Notes under the pieces: model-generated
What the model was told of the DNA's origin: nothing
Database searches by the model: none
What the model saw: the letters and a program-made list of their open reading frames with translations, nothing else
Assembly: GCA_028293725.1 (NCBI GenBank)
Contig: JAQGOE010000200.1
Coordinates: 1 to 29,462 of the forward strand
Length of the DNA stretch: 29,462 nt
Origin: Gammaproteobacteria bacterium
GTDB lineage: Bacteria; Pseudomonadota; Gammaproteobacteria; Steroidobacterales; Steroidobacteraceae
Reading direction: 5' to 3'
Shown: piece by piece, positions 25,101 to 29,462 of the stretch
Layout of the letters: every line of letters begins with the position of its first letter
How positions within the stretch are numbered: the stretch's first letter is position 1
Translations under genes and position numbers: made by a program

Positions 25101-25125
25101 CCCACGGGGTGGCCCACCTCGTGGG
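25101..25125. terminator. 25-bp near-perfect palindrome downstream of the LysR gene
   Basis: CCCACGGGGTGG and CCACCTCGTGGG flank a single C, giving 12-bp arms with one mismatch. It sits 35 bp past the LysR stop and 75 bp before the next minus-strand gene. A GC-rich stem like this could end LysR transcription, though no T-run follows. A protein-binding site is the alternative. Confidence 0.45.
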
Positions 25126-25160
25126 GCGACGCCACTCACGCTCACGGCCTGGATGTCCGA

Positions 25161-26165
25161 CTAACGCGCGAGCACTTCGATCCGTTGCTTCGTGAAGGGC
25201 TCGCGGCTCGTCCAGAAGCGGACATTCTCACGATGCCCCTGGCCGGTGTGGCGCCTGATCTGCCGCTCCGGCACCTCACTGACACAGTGGGCACTGAGAA
25301 AATCGATGAAGCTGCGCACCGCCGGCAGCATGCCGCGGCGAGACGGGAAAACGACCTGGATCTCGCACAGGGGCGCCAGGAAATCCGGCAGCACGATATC
25401 CAGCAGGCCGTCCCGAATCTCACTCAGGCAGGCCGATAGCGGCAGTTGCGCGATCCCGAGACCGCCGACCGCGGCCTGGCGAATCACCATCATGTCATCC
25501 GCGATCAAAGTCGGCTCATGGCGGACCTGGATCTCGCGCTCCTGCGGATCGACGAGCTTCCACACGTGGGGCCCCTGGAGCGAGCCATAGCTGAGGGTGC
25601 CTTTTTGAGCCGCTTCGGCGGGGGTGGCGGGCCGCCCGTTGCGCTCCAGAAATCCGCGGCTCGCCACCAGCACCTGCTGAATGATGCCGAGCGATCGCAT
25701 GATCAACGCCGAATCCTCGGTCGGCACCTGCCGAACCCGGATGCACAGATCGAAATTCTCTTCGATGTCGATGCGGCGCTCGGTCGCCTCGAGTGCGATA
25801 CGGACCTGCGGATTCTTCTCCACAAACTTTGGAATCAACGGCGCCACCAGCAACTGCCCGATGAGAGGAGGACAACTGACACGGATCATTCCCGCGGGCG
25901 TCGCGCGGGCGCACGCGACACGCTCATAGGCGGCCTTCGCCTCCGCGACCATCCTCACGCAGTACCCGTGAAACTCCATGCCGATATCGGTCACCGCGAA
26001 GTGCCGCGTGGTGCGCTGGACCAACCGGACTCCCAAACGCTCTTCGAGCTGACTGACCCGGCGGCAAATGCTCGACCGGGCAACTCCCAACGCCCTGGCG
26101 GCCCCCGTGAAGCCGTTGTGCTCGACCACGTGACAGAAAATATACAAGTCATTCAAATCATGCAT
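25161..26165 (-). CDS. LysR-family transcriptional regulator
   Basis: 334 residues. The winged helix-turn-helix occupies 1-60 (DLYIFCHVVEHNGFTGAARALGVARSSICRRVSQLEERLG region), followed by a linker helix and a substrate-binding co-inducer domain (about 90-295; IRVSCPPLIGQLLVAPLIPKF, then DLCIRVRQVPTEDSALI). It resembles the CrgA-like branch. About 35 C-terminal residues rich in Arg/His extend past the usual end of the domain. It begins 15 bp after the FecR-like small gene on the same strand. The target and ligand are unknown; there is no divergently transcribed gene of the kind LysR proteins usually control. Confidence 0.92.
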   Translation of the reverse strand: MHDLNDLYIFCHVVEHNGFTGAARALGVARSSICRRVSQLEERLGVRLVQRTTRHFAVTDIGMEFHGYCVRMVAEAKAAYERVACARATPAGMIRVSCPPLIGQLLVAPLIPKFVEKNPQVRIALEATERRIDIEENFDLCIRVRQVPTEDSALIMRSLGIIQQVLVASRGFLERNGRPATPAEAAQKGTLSYGSLQGPHVWKLVDPQEREIQVRHEPTLIADDMMVIRQAAVGGLGIAQLPLSACLSEIRDGLLDIVLPDFLAPLCEIQVVFPSRRGMLPAVRSFIDFLSAHCVSEVPERQIRRHTGQGHRENVRFWTSREPFTKQRIEVLAR

Positions 26166-26180
26166 GTTGGGTTCTCGTGC

Positions 26181-26609
26181 TCAGCGCAACGCGGATCGCA
26201 GATCGTTCCGATGGAGCTCGAGCCGGGAGCGGATGACAATCAGCCGGGGGTCGACGCACGCGGACATCTCACCTCGCCTGCCGTAGGTCCGGCAATCGAT
26301 GACCTCGACGGGATAGATCGCCGGCAGGTCCTGGATCCAGGCGTCGACATCTTCCGGCTTGACGATGCCGCTGTATTGAAACGTCCGCATATCCGCGCGA
26401 ATCATGATCCGCCGCTGCGTGTAGCGCTGAACGTCCTCTAGGACCTCGGGAAGCGGACGCCCGTGATAGATGAGGGGCACGAGACCTCCGGCGCTCCACC
26501 CATTGCGCGCATTCGCGTCCACGAGCGAGATCGCCGCAAGCAGGGAAAACACCACCCATCGAAAGGCGACGACCACACGGCCGCCGCGAGGTGGCAATGA
26601 AAGGGTCAC
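26181..26609 (-). CDS. Exported stand-alone FecR C-terminal/STN-like domain protein
   Basis: 142 residues. An N-terminal hydrophobic stretch (about 12-31) looks like a signal peptide or anchor. The domain at about 46-103 aligns without gaps to the C-terminal domain of the FecR protein encoded at 27339-28466: I count 21 identities in 58 positions, including the shared YH, PL, RY, SG and QDL residues. Such domains also resemble the secretin/TonB N-terminal (STN) fold. The cytoplasmic anti-sigma region and the central FecR domain are missing. The GTG start has GAGG 6 nt upstream and lies 18 bp after the ECF sigma gene, so the two are probably one unit. A role in signal transfer to that sigma factor is inference. 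Confidence 0.75.
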   Translation of the reverse strand: MTLSLPPRGGRVVVAFRWVVFSLLAAISLVDANARNGWSAGGLVPLIYHGRPLPEVLEDVQRYTQRRIMIRADMRTFQYSGIVKPEDVDAWIQDLPAIYPVEVIDCRTYGRRGEMSACVDPRLIVIRSRLELHRNDLRSALR

Positions 26610-26627
26610 ATCAGCCTCTACAATGCC

Positions 26628-27251
26628 TCACTGCCGCGCCTCACCCGACTCCTCCGCCGCCACAATGGCCTGTCGTAACTCCTTCAGGGCGTCGGCGTAC
26701 CATCGCAACAGAGTACGCTCGTTCACCGACACGCCGTCGGCCGCGAAACGCGACTCGATTTCAGTGTACGGAAGCTCGTCCCACACACGCAGTCTCAACA
26801 CCATCTTGCGGGTGGGCCGTAATGTCTCGATCGCATCCGACAGAACCTTGATCCGCTGCTCGTGCGCGAATTGCGGCTCGGGTGATGGCGTGGTGCTCGC
26901 GAACTCGTGGCGGACGATCTTGTTGATGCGCGTGCGGATGGCACCGGCTCGGGCCCGGTCGGTGGCGAGATTCCTGGCGACGCGATAGACGTAGGCCTTG
27001 AGAAAACTGATCGTATCGGGCGCGCGCATCTCCAGAACCTGTGCGAACGCCTGTGCCGCGACATCGCGCGCCTCGGGCCACGACCCGGTTCTCGCGACCA
27101 TGTAATGAACCAGCTTGGGATATTCCTCGCGAAACAGCTCCGCCATCTTCTGTGCATGGGCGTCACGGGGAGTCGCGTGCGGCGACATCCCCGAACCGGT
27201 GCTCTCATCGGCTGTCGTGCCGGGCTCGAATGCAACAGGATCCAGGTTCAT
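26628..27251 (-). CDS. ECF RNA polymerase sigma factor (FecI-like)
   Basis: 207 residues from the ATG at 27251. Sigma region 2 is visible as AELFREEYPKLVHYMVART and SWPEARDVAAQAFAQVLEM, then FLKAYVYRVARNLATDRAR. Region 4 has LRPTRKMVLRLRVWDELPYTEI and a helix-turn-helix with a few extra residues between its helices (FAADGVSVNERTLLRW). About 30 residues of unstructured N-terminus precede region 2. It would direct polymerase to a small set of promoters. Unlike the neighbouring unit, it is followed not by a complete FecR but by the short exported domain protein. Confidence 0.9.
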   Translation of the reverse strand: MNLDPVAFEPGTTADESTGSGMSPHATPRDAHAQKMAELFREEYPKLVHYMVARTGSWPEARDVAAQAFAQVLEMRAPDTISFLKAYVYRVARNLATDRARAGAIRTRINKIVRHEFASTTPSPEPQFAHEQRIKVLSDAIETLRPTRKMVLRLRVWDELPYTEIESRFAADGVSVNERTLLRWYADALKELRQAIVAAEESGEARQ

Positions 27252-27338
27252 AGGGCGCCTTTTTTCGGAGTGCTGAAGCTTCACTAACGCGATTTGCAAC
27301 ACTGACGAATGCTAAGACGCCCAACCGGATGTTTTTTG

Positions 27339-28466
27339 TCAGGGAGAACCATCCGACTTTTTAGGCTCGGCCGCGTCGCGGGCCTGGATGAGGATGTGAT
27401 TCTGCGCAGTCCGCGAAACCTTCACCGGAAAGATGATCTCCAGATCCTGCAGGAAAGTCTTCACCTGAGACTCGTACACCAGGCCGCTGAACTGCAACTC
27501 GCCCACGTCGGGATCCATCTCGATAGGCTCTTCCACATAGCGATTGATGTCGGCGATCAGATACGCGAGCGGCTCATGGTGATATTCGCGGCGGCCGTCG
27601 AGCCACTCCGTGGCAACACGAGAATCTTCGGACTCCACTGGAGTGCGTGATTGATTGCCGCGGTAAGTCACTTCCTGTCCCTGCGCCAGCTTGGCGTCCG
27701 GCCACGAGATGTCCGACACCTCGGTAGCCTTCGGCCACGGTACCGAAGCCAGCGCATCGCGCGGCTGGACGTTCACAGCGCCCTCGGCAACCTGCACGGT
27801 GACGCGATCCAACGTCCGCCGCACACTGAACTCAGTGCCCACGGCGGTGATAGCGCCATCGCCGGCAATGACGGTGAAAGGACACTTCGGATCGTGCTCG
27901 ACATCGAACAGCGCTTCGCCGCTATTGAGCAGAATGGTGCGCATGCAGTGGCCATAGTGCACGGCGATTTCCGTCTTCGCGCCCAATGTTACTTTCGACC
28001 CGTCGGGCAACGTAACCTGTTTCAGCTCGCCCGCCGTTGTGGAAATGATGTGGTCCGGCTCCGGCCCACGCAGATTGAGCCAGCGCATGACTGGAGTGAA
28101 TCCGACCGCTACGGTTGCAGCCGCCAGCGCGAAGAAAGTGGCACGGCGCCAACGGACCGCCGGCTGTCGCGCCACTACGTGGGCCGCCGTCGACTGCCAT
28201 GCGGAAATGAAGCCGTCCGAGTCATCCGCGGCGAGTTCCTCGGCGGTCGGCAGCGGTGGCGGCTTCAGGTAGCGCAGCGACCCGGAAACGAACTCAACGG
28301 CGTCGTACGCCGCCTTGTTCTCCGCAACCTTGCTCCACTCCGCCCACTGATCCACTTCTTGAGCGGACAGCCCGGACTCCGACGCGTTGCGCCAGCGGGC
28401 ATGCCACGCCGCCGCCTCGTCGAAGTTATCATCCCCTGCGGTCACGAATCCTTGCTGCTCACTCAT
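27339..28466 (-). CDS. fecR: FecR-family anti-sigma/sigma regulator
   Basis: 375 residues from the ATG at 28466, which overlaps the sigma factor stop by 4 bp (ATGA). The order is a cytoplasmic N-terminal DUF4880 region (15-60, AAAWHARWRN and WAEWSKVAENKAAYD), one membrane segment (about 109-129), a periplasmic FecR domain (141-235, QVTLPDGSKVTLGAKTEI and FTVIAGDGAITAVGTEFSVR) and a C-terminal STN-like domain (about 305-370). FecR proteins hold or activate their ECF sigma factor according to a signal from a TonB-dependent receptor. No receptor gene is in the window. Confidence 0.93.
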   Translation of the reverse strand: MSEQQGFVTAGDDNFDEAAAWHARWRNASESGLSAQEVDQWAEWSKVAENKAAYDAVEFVSGSLRYLKPPPLPTAEELAADDSDGFISAWQSTAAHVVARQPAVRWRRATFFALAAATVAVGFTPVMRWLNLRGPEPDHIISTTAGELKQVTLPDGSKVTLGAKTEIAVHYGHCMRTILLNSGEALFDVEHDPKCPFTVIAGDGAITAVGTEFSVRRTLDRVTVQVAEGAVNVQPRDALASVPWPKATEVSDISWPDAKLAQGQEVTYRGNQSRTPVESEDSRVATEWLDGRREYHHEPLAYLIADINRYVEEPIEMDPDVGELQFSGLVYESQVKTFLQDLEIIFPVKVSRTAQNHILIQARDAAEPKKSDGSP

Positions 28467-29053
28467 TTGCGCCTCCGTCGGTCCTTCACCACCCGCGCCA
28501 TGTTTCCATACGCCCGGTTCACCAACTGGTAAACAGCCATTTCGGAGATTTCCATTGCGGCGGCCGCCTGCCGCACCGTCTGACCTTCGAGCTCTACCAG
28601 GGTAAACGCCATACGACACTTCGGCGGCAACTTATTGACTGCATCCTGCAGGAGGATGCGCATCTCGTCATCGAGACACATTCTCTCCGGCGTCGGATTC
28701 TCGCTCTCGCGCTCTCTGTAGACCTCCGTGTAAACAAACTCTCCGCGCCGCTCGCGAAGCGCGTGCCTACCTCTACTGTCCGACGCCAGGTTGAAAGCAG
28801 TCTTATAGAGATAAGCGCGCAGGAAATTGATCGGTGGCGGATTGTCGAGCCTGAACACCCTGACATAGGCTTCCTGCACGACCTCGGCCGCCTCCTCCCA
28901 GGAGTGAACTCGGGAATACACCGCACGAACCAACGCGTCGTTGTGCTCACGAAAGATGGCGTCGCAGCGGGCACGCAGATCGCGTCTCGAGTCTACTTTC
29001 GGCTCTTCGTCCGACGCGCCTCGCGACTCCTGCGCGAAGTCATTCGCGGCCAT
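28463..29053 (-). CDS. ECF RNA polymerase sigma factor (FecI-like)
   Basis: 196 residues from the ATG at 29053; a GTG at 29068 would add five. Region 2 shows RCDAIFREHNDALVRAVYSR, SWEEAAEVVQEAYVRVFRL and FLRAYLYKTAFNLASD. Region 4 shows NKLPPKCRMAFTLVELEGQ and a helix-turn-helix near AAAAMEISEMAVYQLVNRA. It is coupled to fecR by a 4-bp overlap and forms a typical FecI/FecR cell-surface signalling pair. The two sigma factors in this region are only distantly alike, so this is not a recent duplication. Confidence 0.92.
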   Translation of the reverse strand: MAANDFAQESRGASDEEPKVDSRRDLRARCDAIFREHNDALVRAVYSRVHSWEEAAEVVQEAYVRVFRLDNPPPINFLRAYLYKTAFNLASDSRGRHALRERRGEFVYTEVYRERESENPTPERMCLDDEMRILLQDAVNKLPPKCRMAFTLVELEGQTVRQAAAAMEISEMAVYQLVNRAYGNMARVVKDRRRRK

Positions 29054-29357
29054 AGCAACCCATTTCACTCATATGACGCCCCGGACAGGTTCTCTTTGAC
29101 ACTCGGGTGTACATTTGTACGTCTGACCCTACGCGCTGGAGTAGTTGTACTGATGATGAATCATGCGCCGCCGCGTACTTCTTTGTCGAGATGTGCGGCG
29201 CAAGAGACCTTAAGTGGGCCGTTATAACTCCCACAGAATGCTACGGAGTGCTATGTCAAACCATCGGCCACTGCGAAAGCACGGCAACTTGTTTAGTGTT
29301 GCGAACATGTTGCGCTGCAGGACGAAGGCCCCTCCAGGAGCGATCACATTAGGACCA
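29054..29357. other. Non-coding region upstream of the sigma factor gene
   Basis: About 300 bp with no convincing gene: the open frames on either strand lack family features. AT content rises toward the sigma gene. The only structured element I see is the palindrome at 29109-29120. A TTTGACA (minus strand, near 29254-29260) has no matching -10 box. Confidence 0.5.
29109..29120. promoter_or_regulatory. Inverted repeat GTACA-TT-TGTAC upstream of the sigma factor gene
   Basis: Perfect 5-bp arms separated by 2 bp, 56 bp before the sigma factor ATG. It could bind a dimeric regulator, but it is short enough to occur by chance. Confidence 0.3.
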
Positions 29358-29462
29358 CTAAACCAGCGTCTCCCCTTCAAACATCGCACCACCCGGCCCC
29401 GAGGCAACCTCCACAAACATCAGTGGAGCCGCCGTGAACCGTCCCGCGGGCTGCGTCTGTGA
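29358..29462 (-). CDS. Possible C-terminal end of a further minus-strand gene (partial)
   Basis: An open frame enters from the right edge and ends at a TAG at 29358-29360, giving 34 residues (RFTAAPLMFVEVASGPGG is part of it). The composition looks coding rather than random, but it is too short to assign to a family. Confidence 0.3.
   Translation of the reverse strand, partial: SQTQPAGRFTAAPLMFVEVASGPGGAMFEGETLV

Noticed and set aside
27309..27350. Possible hairpin with a T-run (CGGATG...CATCCG) at the end of fecR
   Set aside because: A 6-bp stem with an 18-nt loop, and the T-run lies within the loop rather than after the stem.
28467..28619. Upstream extension of the fecR reading frame
   Set aside because: It lies inside the sigma factor gene, is Gly/Arg-rich without FecR features, and the ATGA overlap gives a better start at 28466.
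1..29462. CRISPR arrays, insertion sequences, tRNA or rRNA genes, phage genes
   Set aside because: I saw no regularly spaced repeats, transposase or integrase motifs, and no structural RNA signatures anywhere in the window.

Overview
The window is GC-rich, densely packed DNA that reads like a chromosome segment of a free-living gammaproteobacterium. The type VI secretion gene order, a catabolic quinate/shikimate module and two FecI/FecR-type signalling units would fit Steroidobacteraceae/Xanthomonadales-like bacteria. That placement is inference only; there is no rRNA or other marker gene here.

Positions 1-15928 (all minus strand, so transcription runs right to left) hold a type VI secretion system (T6SS) operon: tssA, tssB, tssC, hcp, tagJ, tssE, tssF, tssG, clpV (tssH), two unrecognised genes, vgrG (tssI), a DUF6931 protein, a PAAR tip protein and the start of an FHA-domain gene that leaves the window on the left. 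The order tssA-B-C-hcp-tagJ-E-F-G-clpV-vgrG is that of the Pseudomonas aeruginosa H1 type. The membrane complex (tssJ, tssK, tssL, tssM) is not in the window and probably lies further left. Odd points are a TssE with about 100 extra residues, a 352-residue protein with a Met/Pro/Ser/Thr repeat tract and a 90-residue companion between clpV and vgrG, a stem-loop over the vgrG ribosome binding site, and an FHA domain with His where the phosphothreonine-binding Ser normally sits.

Positions 15929-18706 hold a probable regulatory block. A LuxR/NarL-type response regulator is divergent from tssA, and a membrane hybrid histidine kinase is convergent with it, the two 3' ends overlapping by 4 bp. An identical 12-bp sequence (TACGGAAGTATG, core ATAC-N4-GTAT/C) occurs upstream of tssA and upstream of the kinase gene, about 40 bp from each start codon. 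This suggests that the two-component system controls both itself and the T6SS.

Positions 18707-23860 hold a VOC-family protein and an exported type-B carboxylesterase (minus strand), then a divergent pair: an NAD-type shikimate/quinate dehydrogenase and a QuiC1-type 3-dehydroshikimate dehydratase fused to an HPPD-like domain. Together the pair would convert shikimate to protocatechuate (and quinate too, if a 3-dehydroquinate dehydratase is encoded elsewhere). A 16-bp near-perfect palindrome lies just before the dehydrogenase.

Positions 23986-29462 hold small conserved-looking genes (a Lys/Arg-rich peptide and a four-Cys protein), a hypothetical protein, a LysR regulator, an ECF sigma factor followed by a stand-alone copy of a FecR C-terminal domain, and a complete ECF sigma factor/FecR pair. 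The right edge carries a low-confidence C-terminal fragment of a further minus-strand gene.
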